Origin: Ulva prolifera
Taxonomy: Eukaryota; Chlorophyta; Ulvophyceae; Ulvales; Ulvaceae
DNA length: 64,000 nt
Assembly: GCA_023078555.1 (NCBI GenBank)
Contig: CM041200.1
Location: forward strand, 8,695,156-8,759,155
Direction: 5' to 3'
The stretch's first letter is position 1. Every line of letters starts with the position of its first letter. The notes beneath the pieces were generated by a model. It searched no databases. It had not been told where the DNA came from and saw nothing but the letters and a program-made list of their open reading frames with translations. Shown here piece by piece: positions 12,373 to 23,668 of this stretch. The position numbers and the translations under genes were made by a program.

Positions 12373-13045
12373 CAACGTGTACCACATGCACAGGCGCATC
12401 AATGATCAGCAGCTGCCAAAGGAACGCCGCAAGAATGAATGGGACTGCAAGACCAAGCCAGTGCCTGTTCCGCAACTTGACAGGACGAAGATCATGGTGA
12501 CATCGACAAGCCCGTGGCTTCCGACTGCTACACTCAGGTGGAGCGTTGAACGTTTGTGCATCACGTTTGGCAATGCTGTGCTGGCAAGCACAACTGGATC
12601 AACTGGATCTGCGACACATGCACTGCCTTGTCAACGCCCCAATGTTAGCATTTGCAGGCATGCTGCTGTTCCCATGGCATCCATGCGGAGGCCCTTGGAG
12701 GTACAGATGGCTGGCAGCTGCCACGCAGGTGCACCCACATCTGGCAGAGTGGCTGCCAGACAGAGCAGTCAACACCATGGAAGCACAGCCGCCTGGGCTA
12801 CATCTTCCTCCTTCAAAGGCAGCATGAGTGCCTTCAAGAGCAGTGGGATACAAGGCAACATGGATCCGCTGAGGAGGGCGTTCCGAGAGGCAATCCTGGA
12901 GGATGTTGTGAAGAACGGGATAACTGATGATGCTGGCCTGCAACAGCTGTTTGACAGGTGGGTGCAGGTCAATCCGGTGCAGCACAGGCCAGCTCTGACA
13001 CTGGCCATCGAAGATGTGCAAGTGCGGCTTGATTCGCCACTGTGA
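12373..13045 (+). CDS. Unrecognised protein, two 3' exons
   Basis: The exon 12373-12496 (acceptor CATCAG, donor GTGACA) encodes 41 residues of a charged, Pro/Lys-rich segment: MHRRINDQQLPKERRK, then KTKPVPVPQLDRTKIM. A terminal exon reaches the TGA ending at 13045. Its start is uncertain; an acceptor near 12764 keeps phase. It begins Ser-rich and ends in a compact helical segment (DPLRRAFREAILEDVV, then DDAGLQQLFDRWV, then PALTLAIEDVQVRL). The helical end looks folded and is clearly coding by amino-acid sense, but I could not place the family. Upstream exons, if any, lie before 12373. Confidence 0.5.
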
Positions 13046-14216
13046 CGAGTGAAGACCAGGCATTGGAGCCACACCGGCCTACGTGAGACATCATAGCTTG
13101 TTGGACCTGCTCTGGGGTCTGTGTATAGGCAATGCAAGGACTGGTGCGGCGCTGTTAACTCTGATTGCGAAGGTGGCTCTGATTTGTGAAGACCACACAG
13201 TCTTACCCGCCAGTGCTCTTTCCGGAGGTCAGAGCCAATGATTGCATTGAACGCAATAACTATCTGTAGCAGCACACCCAAGCTGGCCCCGGAATTGAGG
13301 GATGGCACGGATCTTGGAACGCAGGGCCTGGCGCAGACACGACGTGTTTGTTTTCTCAATGTTGCCATGAGCTTCCAGCAGCGTGCATGATGTGTGAAAT
13401 TTTTGTGGCTTTATGCATCACATACGGACCTCGATCCGACAGAACGTGACTCGGAGGATGTGGCTGTCATTTGCGGAAAGATATCAGTTTTGTCATCCCG
13501 GTCGACATGATACACTCTATAAGACGCCCCGGAGCCTTTTTTGCGCCAAAGCCGCGCCGCTGATGAGCCTCAGACGTCCTCACTCCGCCGGAATACCGTA
13601 TGATCCCTTCAGTTGACAGCTGCTGACTGGTGCAGTCATACGTGTGCTGCCGCAGTCCAGCGCACGTGCGACAACGCACTCGTGATGGCAGCACCATGTC
13701 AAGCGCGGGGCCGGTACGTTCAAACAGAACACCGAACATTCAGCGGCGAGACTGTGGTAACAGAAGACGGCATCAAGGCCAAAGCGTTCAAGGTGCCGAA
13801 GGTTGCGTCATCGTCATGGTGCGAAACGGCGAATTATCGAAGCCTTTTCCGGGAAACGCACAGGCGCGGCCGCCGCGCCGGGTCTCGTTTTCCCTTGCAG
13901 AGCAGCCACGGTCAGCGCATTTACGCGAAGGAAAGCAGCCATTTGAAGTACGAATGTTCCCAAGGTTTGCTCGTGGCTCAAGCAGGTTCCTGCTACAACT
14001 CTGCAATTTACTTTCGCTCTGAAGCTTCGAGGCTTCGCTTCCCTGTCGATCATTTGGAAGTCATTGAAGATGTATGCTGTGACGTCATTTGCTGAAGCGG
14101 TTCAATTTGCCGCGCGTTGCGTCGAGTGCCCAATATGCAAAGGTCAGCCCTCGCCCGCGTTGATGCAGTCCATTACATTTCAGTCGTGATGGCAGTTTGA
14201 ATGATGCTCCTTGCAG
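13046..14216. other. Spacer, possibly with a 5' exon of the RING gene
   Basis: A plus-strand frame of 160 codons (13613-14095) has a plausible segment (ETVVTEDGIKAKAFKVPK) and could carry the first cysteines of the RING finger that continues at 14217. The junction could not be established, so I leave it unassigned. Confidence 0.35.
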
Positions 14217-15815
14217 AAGCGTGTGAGAATCCCGTGCGACCAAAAAACTGCTCTCATCGGTACTGCATGGGCTGCTTCCGCAAGTGCTTCCAGGATAAGC
14301 AAGAAAAGCACTGCGCAACGTGCCGGACGCCCATCCTGTCTGTAAGCAAGCGCGGTTTCACAGAGGTGCGTTGCGCCGAACCCACGCATGCTCCGAGCCG
14401 GCACAAGTTCCGTGTTCTGCGTGCACGAGACCCCCTCGCTGCGCTTTCAGTGCCCGCCTCGTGACATCAACTGATCATACATGCACACACGGGCCTGCAC
14501 AGATGCGACTTTGATGTGTGCGAATCTCATCCTCGTTCCCACAATTGCTCTTCACGTTGCTGATCGGACCGTGAGTGCTGGAAATGTTCCACACAGGTCC
14601 GCAACATTGCGAAAAGCTCACCGCCTACAATGCTGCATGAGTGCTACACAGCACTGCAATTCAGGCGCTTCATTTGTGACTTCCGACGAAGCTTTCAGTC
14701 GCTGAGCATGAGAGTCGTAGTGCCTGAAGCACATCGAAACAACAGTGCCACACCTATCTCGCTGACATTCAGTGCTGATCATCGAACATAAATCTCCGCA
14801 TCTCATCCCAAACCCTTTATGACTCCAGCAAGGACCTGATGTATGTGCCTGTGGCTGGCTTGACACATTGAAACATATACATACATCCCTGTCTTTCCCA
14901 CATACCTGCATATGCAGTTTCCACTCCCCCACGGGCCATTGGAGATATCACATTGGGAACTAGCTGCAGCGTCTGAAAAGGTGCAAGTGGTGGTCAATGC
15001 AGGCCTCAGTAACAGAATTCACACACTGCACAGCTGCCCTACTACACCATGCATACAGCCATGTACATGTGCAAGCACTAGAACCTGCCTCCGGGCGGGC
15101 TCAATGCGTAAAACATGCACGTAATCTTGCGTCAGACACCAGCCCAGGCAGCGGTGTTGAGCTGGTGCATGCTGCTGAAGCCACCTCTGCAGAGCTCTGA
15201 CGCTGCAGCCCCTCCGCAGATCCCTCATGCATATCTGCTCATGCTTGCCACAGTCATGATCTGGCTCATCTGTGGAGAGGCCACCTGGGAGATGTTGGTG
15301 GTGGTGATTTGGTGAATCTATTGAGTCCCGCAGACTAGGGCCCGTAACAAACCAGCAACGGGGATCCAAAACATTTCGGGTATCGTGGTCTCACACCTGC
15401 CCTCACAGGCTGTGATGCGGGAGTCGCAGGAGATGCTCGTATGGGTATCATGCGTGTGCCAGTCAGGGGGAGGCTCTCTCACTGCACTTGACACCCTGCA
15501 TACTGCTGCATGCATGACCACTGCACACTTGCTCCCATGCAGCCCCCAACCTACCTGGCAGCTGCATCTCCCCCTCCTCCCCCTACTCCCTATATCGCTC
15601 CATCAGCACCGCAAACGCAGCTGTCGCGGCGGCTCCACTCATGCCAGCAGAATGACCTGTCAGGTGGCACCGCAGGCCACACACAGAGCACAGTCATGTC
15701 AGTGCCAGTGCTGGCCAGACACCAAGAGGCCAGACACAGATCTGGCCCAGGTGCCCGGTCAAGCATATCTATACCCTCACGCTGTGAATCAGTGACCTCG
15801 TTCACCGACCTTGTC
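14217..15815 (+). CDS. Candidate RING-finger protein, internal exons
   Basis: The exon 14217-14341 (acceptor CTCCTTGCAG, donor GTAAGC) encodes most of a RING-type finger: CENPVRPKNCSHRYCMGC, then HCATCRTPI. The spacing C-x-H-x2-C-x2-C followed by C-x2-C fits the second to fourth metal-ligand pairs of a C3HC4 RING, so the first Cys pair must come from an upstream exon. Two further exons are plausible. One is 14918-14980, exactly 21 codons, reading FPLPHGPLEISHWEL. The other is about 15542-15815, with PPTYLAAASPPPPPTPY and a Ser-rich tail. If joined, the product would be a RING E3 ubiquitin-ligase-like protein with a disordered Pro/Ser region. The finger is seen directly; the gene model and enzyme role are inferred. 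Confidence 0.5.
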
Positions 15816-16326
15816 TGCGTCGTTCGAGGCACCGCTGAATTCTGTAGTCATGAGTAGGTGCAAGAGAATGTGCTGCACCGCCGTCCGATTCGCAATGCGG
15901 CGCAGTGGGTGTTGGAATTCGGCCTGTGGTGTTCAGCCAGTGCCATGTTCAGTGAGCAGACACCGTCATAGAGCACTTGCTGATGACTTCTGCTTGCGCC
16001 TGCTTGGGACATTGCGGCTCATGCAGCGATCTCCCTCGCAGCGCCCTCTGTGCAAATTGTTCAACAGCAGTGCCTTCAGTGACACGGCTTCTATCATGTT
16101 CTGTCATTCTGTCGCGTGTGCGCCACACAGAGCAGCAGCGCCACTCACCCGCAGTGTGCATGCGTTCCAGCAAGTGGCTGCAGCACGTCTCGGCCGTAGA
16201 CACCTCCATAGAGCACTTGCAGCGCAATTGTCGTTGCATGGAGTGCATGTAACAGTTCCGAGGGCACTGTCAGAATGGCAGACCTTTTGCTTCCGGCGCC
16301 GCCCCCCCACCCACCAGGCCTCGCAC

Positions 16327-17344
16327 ATGGATTCAGGCGTAGTGGTGATTGCGGTACAGGACGCGCTCTTCTCCAAGGTCGCCGCGCTCGTGCCGGGGAT
16401 CCGCGAGGCCGAGTCGGACGATGACTTTGACCTGGCGAAGATGATGGAGCGCCACCGCCTGCAGAGCGCGAAGATCCGGCAGGAGGCTGTGCAGATGCGG
16501 CAGGGCCAGCCGAACAAGTGCGGACATCCTCCCTCTCGTCCTTCTCCTGCACAGTAGGCCACAACGCATGGCCACCGCTGATGAACACTCGTGACCGCAA
16601 CCGAATACTGGAATCCATGCAGCGAGCGGTCGTCTGAATCGGCTTCGTCATGCATGTGTTTGTGAATGTGTGGGGTGGCTGTGAGCTGCTGCCGTCGCGC
16701 CATGCTGTGCATGGCCACTCCGCAGCGTGTGCATGCACCTGGTGTGTCGCATTCTTGTTGCGTCATCGAGACACAGAGGCTGACTCACTTCTGGCCGCCG
16801 CGGACGCTGCAGCTGTTGCTTTGCCCGCTGGTACCGGTGTGTGTGGCGTGCGTTGTGCGAGCGCTGGTGCCAGAGGCAGGCCCGGGGTCGCAACACCAGC
16901 AGGTGCCCCGACGCTAGACAATGGTGACAGATTCGGCGCTGCTGCAGGCAGCCGGTGGCGCATGCCACGCGGCAGCATCCGCAAGCGGTCGTCCCCCACA
17001 GCGGCCCTTCCAGCGCACAGCAGGCGCATGCTGTGACTAACGGTGCCGCCTCGGCGGCACCCGCACAAAGACCGCCCGGCTCGCTCCCGCCTCTCGACGC
17101 GGCTCCCCGCCCATCCCTGCCCGCGCTTGCCTCCTCCGGGCCCACGGCCGGCGCAGGCGCGGCCTCTGCCGCCCCCGCGGCCGCCGCCGCGGCGGCACCG
17201 CCGCCATCGGCTGCCGCAGCTGCGGACTCAGCAGGCCCCCCAGTAAACGGCAACAAGCGCCCTGCAGGAGATATGGCGGCACCCGGAACGGGCACAGCGA
17301 CGGGTGGTGGCGCAGGCCCAGATGCAAAGCGCGCGAAAGGCTGA
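16327..17344 (+). CDS. Unrecognised Ala/Pro-rich, probably nuclear protein
   Basis: The first recognisable exon begins at an ATG at 16327 (or at an acceptor just before GACGCG at 16357) and ends near 16518 at a GTGCGG donor. It encodes an acidic then basic helical stretch (REAESDDDFDLAKMMERHR, then KIRQEAVQMRQGQ). A middle exon starting near 16777 is Ala-rich (EADSLLAAADAAAVALPAG). The terminal exon, from about 16990 to the TGA at 17342-17344, is low-complexity Ala/Pro/Gly. It ends KRPAGD...PDAKRAKG, which resembles a bipartite nuclear-localisation signal. The family is not recognised. It may instead be the 3' end of the RING-bearing gene upstream, since the strand and spacing allow it. Confidence 0.5.
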
Positions 17345-19392
17345 GGCCGTAGCTTCGAGTGGCGCCGATAGCTCAGGCATTGCCGTCCAGGCCGTGCCGT
17401 TTACGTGCCTTATGCGTGTGCGTGCAGTATTGCCGGGCGTCAGCACTCAGGCACTGGTGGCTGAGGTGTACCATGGCCATCGTGTTTTAAGGCGCATGCT
17501 TTCTCAGGTGTCTTGGTGGAACCCCGTGCGTGATGTTGCTGCAGTTTTGTAGCCGTGCGCGCTAGGGTCGTACCTCGCAGCTGTGGATGCTGCAGGGATC
17601 CACAGGCCAGGGCCGTGTGGCAGTGCACCCAGGCTATGTTTTGGCGTCAGCAACGCGATCGTGACACGCGGCCTTGATGGCCGCGGACTGAGTGCTTCAT
17701 ATTTTTCCCCAGGTATTGTTGGCAGCAATTATGGCAGCGCCAGCGAGATCAGCAACCGGCTGCGCGACCCTGGGATTTACAGAGGTGGTTTGGCTGTATG
17801 AGAATGCGGCCGCCGTGCTGACCACCACCGTCAATGTAGTCGCCATGTGTTGTCGCCTTTCGTGGCCACTCGATCTGTAACAACACCTGTCGGTGATGTC
17901 GTGTCGCCTGGCTCATGTTGAAAAGCCAGAGAGCACAGTGAGAGCTGTACTGGCCCGCTGACTGAGCTATGGTCTTCTGTGCTAGCAGATTATGATATTC
18001 AGAATGAAGGAGGCCACCTGCAGCTCTGATGTATACGGACCAGGGGCACCTCGTTGCCGTATCTGGCAGCCCACACAGACGAGCGCCGCTGCCTTTCCCC
18101 GGCACCAGTTCAAGGTAACGATGGTTTGGTGGAATTTCTGCTGCACTGGTTCTTCCCAAGGTGCTCAGAAATCACACAGCTGCAGGACTGACCTGGTGCC
18201 CTCCCTCCTGGACAGGCCTGTTGTATGCGATGGGCCTGTGTGCCGCCCATCGCATACAACAGGCCTGTGTGCCGCTATTGTAGCTGGAGATCTAGGTCTC
18301 CGCCCCTCGAGCTCTGGAGACCATATGTTTGACCGTCTCCGGATCCACGGCACACACGTCTCCCATCGGAAAGCTCTTATGTGTCTGTGGGTACATATGG
18401 AGCCTTGTACGGCTACATGACGTCCAGTGCTGCTGCCCAGTGGTTGGCGTTTGGCTCTCAACGGCCGATGGCTTGGCTGAAGAGGATCGCAATGGTGTAC
18501 CTCATTTACTGAAGTAGCTCTGTCCATCGAACATAACAGACCTATTCCTTATCAACAGTAACGTTGTTCAATACATGTTCATGAGGCAACACCACAGTAC
18601 GGTGTGCCCTCTGGCCACTGTCCCAATATGTCGGGACTACCACTGCGGTCTATAACATTGGTGCTTCACCAAGCAGCCGTTCAACTTCTTCCCCGACCAG
18701 TGTTGATGGCTGGTCTCGACAGGCTTCGCTTTTCATTGCTTCTGCTGATCTGTCTGCGCATTCATTGCAGACATGTATTGCGCTTGTGCTGCTAACAAAT
18801 TAACTATAATTATTATTATAGTGGCTTCGGGTGGCAACTGTGTGCAGCGCTCACGCAATTCTTAAGCCAGAGGCTGACCACATCGAGGCCCGGGGATGGG
18901 GTGAGCGCCCGCATGGACGCTTACTGTCGCCGGGGGACAGCCGCCGCTGACTCGGACTTGGGCCCGGATAGCTGACATACAATGGGAATCGCTAGGATAA
19001 TTATCCTGTTAACAAAGGTCCCCAGTGCAGCTCAGGCCGCCTTGCTCTTCCCCTGACAGTGTGTCTAGGCGAAATCGTTTTGAGAATGTTAAGAGGAAAG
19101 TCTGGAAAAGGGGCGTGGCCTCAGGCGTCGGGCGTGGGACGATATCCTAGGAGCAGGGGCGGTTCGCGAGACGGCAATTCTGGGGCCAGCGGCCACACTC
19201 CCGCGCTATATCGCTTGAGGCCTCGGAATATCGGGGCGAATGCATGGTTGGCTGTGCACCTGACACCGGGCACTGCATGAGGAAAACATGGACGCCGATG
19301 TGCTCGGATATATTGCACACAGGACATCGCCGCATGCTTAGAAATAGTTTCCCTCACCAAAGTTTGGTCACCTTGTCACACCCACTGCCAAA
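17345..19392. other. Spacer upstream of petC
   Basis: This stretch holds the 3' UTR of the preceding gene, a long hairpin at 18213-18267, and the petC promoter and 5' UTR. A short AT-rich patch lies at about 18795-18825. No exon was recognised on either strand. Confidence 0.5.
18213..18267. repeat. Inverted repeat, 23-bp perfect arms
   Basis: Arms 18213-18235 and 18245-18267 are exact reverse complements around a nine-base spacer. The spacer resembles the sequence that follows the right arm (CTGTGTGCC), suggesting a local template-switch origin. The hairpin is long and stable if transcribed. Confidence 0.95.
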
Positions 19393-21390
19393 ATGTCCTG
19401 CACACTCCGCTCCGCAAAGCCCGCCCCTGTGCGATCCCGCGCAGTTGTCGCCAGGGCAGCTGCAGCGAACCCAGTTCCTGACATGAATAAGAGAAATATC
19501 ATGAACGGGCTTCTCCTCGGCGCCACCGCTCTGCCTGTGGCTGGCCTCGCTGGCCCTTTCCTGGCCTTCTTCGTTCCCCCCAGGTGCGGGAAGATGCACA
19601 CCTTGCTACAACCGATCTTCATCATAGTACTTGCTAATTCAATATCTTCCAACGGGATTCATGTCAAGGCATAGTCGTGTTTTCGTCAACCCTCCGCTGC
19701 CACGTGAACATACGAGATTTCCACCGTACACGTTTGCGCTTGCTGGAAATCGTCACGCCTCTGCATGTATCCTTGCATGAGCAACACATGCTTGATTATC
19801 TATCACAGGGTGAGGTCGCGGCAGTACTCGCGCTAGCAGCATACAGCTGCGGATGTAGCACGGCCGGCTTGCTGCCTCGATCGCACAGTCTGTTCCGAAC
19901 GATGTGAGCAACAGCTCTAGCCATATCAAATTGTACTATCTCGAAGCGTTGGTGTTGACGATGATGTTGATGTTGCGCACCTCGGACTTGGTAAGGCTGC
20001 TATACGACGCATCACACTGCAACATCCACACGAATCTGTCACTGGACGAATAATCATTCTACAATGTGCAGCGCGGGTGGCGGTGGCGGTGGCCTGGCTG
20101 CTAAGGATCAGGCTGGCAACACCATCAAGGCCACCTCCTACCTGAAGACTCACCCCGTTGGTGACTACTCCCTGTGCCAGGGCCTGAAGGTATGCCAATG
20201 TTGTCTCTTGCTCAGGTATCAGGCTTTATAGTTTTTCGCACTTGGGTGGGTCAGCCTTTGCTTCCCGACAGTGCTGTGTGAATGCCAAGCCCTTGCAACA
20301 TCTATTTGTTCTACACTGTGATTACAGTCTCAGCCACCCCTAACGAAGTGACCCAGCCTCATCCAAGAAGAAGAGGAAGACCAATCTTTATCTTCTTGGC
20401 TCAGGCTGGGTTGTGCTGCAGTCGCGTTGCTTTAATAGTTGCACTGAGCAGGACCACTCGTAGTGGATATGTCAGCATGAGCACTGTGATGGTGTCTGCG
20501 CTGTTTCTGCTCTTTGCTGTCAAAATTGGAATCGGCACTTTCCATTAGAGGTATTCCGACCGCTGAACGTAGATGTGAAGCCAAGTTGTTGTCGCCTCGT
20601 AGTCTTGTCATGCCAAGGTGGACGTCACAGATGTTGCACCATACCTGCATGCCTGTGTTGAGCCCGATCATTTGGAACAATTCCAAACATTCAGGTATAC
20701 TTTCTGGGTTTCAGCCCTGGAAATGCTGCACCGCGACCCAACACTGCTGCATGCCAGCATGATGTCATGCTTGTCCTTGATACAATGTCAGGCCATCACC
20801 TGCTCTTGTCGTCTGACGTAGTCATGTGTCAGCATGAGTGGTCATTGCAACCCAGTTCTCAGCCCCTGTTCTTGCAGTTTACCGGTGTATGCTGCGCATC
20901 ACAGTGATTCATGGCATCCTGGGCAAGGCAGTTGCTGCACACAGATGACATTCTCACTCTCTGGTCACACTGGCATGGCTTTATTGGGGGATGCTGTTGT
21001 TGTTGTCGGGGCCTGCCTTGGTCTCTGTTCCACCATCCTCCCAATATCCTACCCTCCTGTTCAGGCTGCTCAATGGCTGGATGTTGATTGTTCCGCCATG
21101 TGCAGGGTGACCCCACATACCTGATTGTCACACCTGAGAGCCAGATCGAGACCTTTGGCCTGAACGCCATCTGCACCCACCTCGGCTGCGTCGTTCCATG
21201 GGTCCCTGCTGAGAACAAGTTCAAATGCCCTTGCCACGGCTCCCAGTACAACACTCAGGGCAAGGTCATCCGTGGCCCTGCTCCCCTCTCCCTCGCGCTC
21301 GCTCACGTCGATGTCAACGATGATGTTGTCACCCTCACCACCTGGACAGAGACGGACTTCCGCACGGACCTCGCTCCTTGGTGGGCATAA
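19393..21390 (+). CDS. petC: Cytochrome b6f Rieske iron-sulfur protein, chloroplast precursor
   Basis: The gene is complete, with exons 19393-19583, 20072-20189 and 21106-21390 and GT-AG introns of 488 and 916 bp, encoding 197 residues. This is close to the 206 residues of Chlamydomonas PetC. A Ser/Arg/Ala-rich transit peptide (about residues 1-28) precedes one membrane anchor (about 38-62, [18 protein letters not shown]), then the flexible Gly hinge (six consecutive Gly) and the soluble Rieske fold. The 2Fe-2S ligands are visible in CTHLGC (Cys126, His128) and CPCHGS (Cys144, His147), with the stabilising disulfide cysteines Cys131 and Cys146. The C-terminus [14 protein letters not shown] matches green-lineage PetC. 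The protein transfers electrons from plastoquinol to cytochrome f in the thylakoid b6f complex. The ATG at 19393 is the only start that gives a full transit peptide. Confidence 0.98.
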
Positions 21391-23668
21391 ATGTCCGTCT
21401 TGGCGAGTGGGCCCTGCGGGCAACCAGCTTCGACTGCATTCAGCCGCTCGGGTCTGCCTGAGCAGAAAGGTCTGTATCAGGGATGTGATGGACGCTCCAG
21501 GGCAGCGCGGACCGCGGCTCGGGTAATCCTGGGCTGTGTGCCGTGACGGCGTAGGTATTTTTGAGAACTGTAGCGGCTGTCTTTTGTACAGTGCACACCC
21601 ACAGGTGCTTCTGATGTGTGGCAGGAAGTGATATTCGGAGAGGTGATATCAACGTCAACTGTAAGATGAGTCGCAATGTACGGAGTTTGTCTGCCGGTTC
21701 CTGGCATGTGTTGTGCGTGTTGTCGTTCGGAAGTCGACATAGCGCTGCAAGATTCGCAGGACTCATTGCTGCATCCATTCCCTGCACCTTGTTAAGCCGT
21801 GTCGAAGCACGGATCGCCTCTCCAGGTGCTTCACAAATGGCTCTTCTACATGGCCAAGCTCGGGGTTGATCTACCCGCCCTTCATGTTCAGCAACATCGT
21901 GAAGCCCGCGCCTCGTCTGCGCGGGCAAGGTCAAACATTTTCAGAAAGATTTAGCATGAAAAACGATGCCTCCTGGGAACGTTACACCTGGACTTGACCA
22001 GGTACTCTGGGTGCAGCTTTCATTGTCCACCATCAGTTCACTGAGTGCACGCTGCACCTTCGAGCGTGTCTCAATCTGTTGCACATCGTGTAAATACCAT
22101 TAGTGGCCTCAGTTGGCAAAGGTCGATTTAAGCCTGGGTGTCTGAGGAAGCACAAGTCTGCACAGCAGAGAGGGTTGCAGCACTGATCATCCGTTACTTT
22201 TTCCCGCACAGGCAGGCATATCCTTTGATGTATCAAGTTGCTGCATTATGTGATGTGTTCGAGGTGGCTTGCGCTGATGTTCGAGAGCGGTTACGGTGTG
22301 GCCTCCGCTCCTCCGGCATGGTAATTTTGGACACAAGTCCGCACGAAGAGGCTGCACAATGTGTAAAATCCAGGAAAATGCAACATGGAGGAGGCGTCCA
22401 CTCACGCCACAACTGCATTTCACTTCGTGAGATGTGGCACTCTCTCAAGTGAAATGTGGCCTAGCTCTGTACTCTTAGGCTGCGGTAAGAAGGGGCTGCG
22501 TGCTGAATCATGCCACTGAAAGCACAGATAGCCCAGTATATGCACGATAGGCAGACATTGAATAAGCTGTGCTCAGAGGTGAAAGATCAGGCTGGGGCAT
22601 AACGCCTGTGCAAATGGTGAGGAGCTGGGGCCCCGTGCAGCATTTTGGCGCCCAGCGGAGGTCATCGGGCGAATGTTTGCATCGACTCGATGGCGGATGC
22701 GGATGTTGGGCGCGTCCGTGTGGCGCTTCAGGGAGTTGGTTTGTGTGTGTGGGTGCGTGTGTCTGTGCTTGTGGAGGGCGCACATTGGTCAGCTTGGTCA
22801 AGCTGTTGTTAGGCTGCGCTGGAGTGGCTGTGATGGCTTGAGGCTGATGTGGGGTTGGGGGCAATGTTGGTGGTATTGAGTTGCGATGTGGTATTGTGCG
22901 GTGCCTACGATGTTACCTGTTCCTCCGTCTGAGTCCCTACTACACGGCGCTCAGCACAAGCCATCATCTTGGAAAAGTATGCGGCAGGTGGTGCAAAACC
23001 CATCCTCCACACGGCCGCAGCGCAGTCAGGCCCTGCTTGATGTTGCTTGCAGTACGTGTTTGAGCAGATTCTCAGCTGTGCACCCAACTGGCCTAGTTTC
23101 TCTCAAGCTAGCAGGCTCATTTGTTTATGCATGTAATCACATGGGCATGATTACATAGCCACATTTGATACACTGGCAACTCCGGAAAACGCGAGTCATG
23201 TACTGGACACTGAGCGTTCGCACAAACAGTTCCTCTGCGGCATGCCGCAGTGCTGCGAGCCTGCTGCTGCTGTGGGCACTGCAGCCCGATCGCGCCGTCT
23301 ACGGTGCTGCATGCCTGGGGATTGGTGTCTCGCAGCAGCGAAACGTGTGGCTCAACCCCGCTTGACTGCGCCCTGATCTGCTCAGCGACACGCTGCGGGC
23401 CTCGGTCGTGTGTGTGTGTGTGGAAGCGGCCACATCGCCACGGGCATGCTTACGCGCACACTCACCTCAACCGTGCCATCAACACCAAGTATGTCTGAAC
23501 ACGGGTAGGACTACAACAGCCGGCCGCTGGGCTGGGCACAAACATCAACTGGACATCACTTCTTCTACCCCTCCCCTATTTGCTTGATTTCGATCCCATG
23601 CACGAAACTTCCCTCAGACAATCCCTATTGCCCCACCGCATGCTACCTGTGTTGCAGCATGCAAGAAG
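21391..23668. other. petC 3' UTR and spacer
   Basis: The interval begins with the petC 3' UTR. A GT-rich low-complexity tract lies at about 22738-22775 and a short (GT)n run at about 23405-23421. A 104-codon plus-strand frame (22138-22452) has no recognisable domain and no splice support. I see no gene here. Confidence 0.45.
21660..21664 (+). terminator. Possible poly(A) signal of petC (TGTAA)
   Basis: TGTAA is the usual polyadenylation signal in chlorophyte mRNAs. This is the first one after the petC stop codon, about 270 bp downstream, a normal 3' UTR length in these algae. The motif is short, so chance occurrence is quite possible. Confidence 0.3.

Noticed and set aside
13613-14095. 160-codon plus-strand frame as the first RING exon
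   Set aside because: No donor joins it to 14217 in a way that supplies the missing first Cys pair, so it stays unassigned.
18820-19060. Possible structured RNA or rRNA-like fragment upstream of petC
   Set aside because: The G-rich stretch has no recognisable rRNA or snRNA landmarks.
20618-20821. Plus-strand frame in the second petC intron as an extra exon
   Set aside because: Joining exon 20072-20189 directly to 21106 restores the conserved sequence [12 protein letters not shown]; an extra exon would break the Rieske fold.
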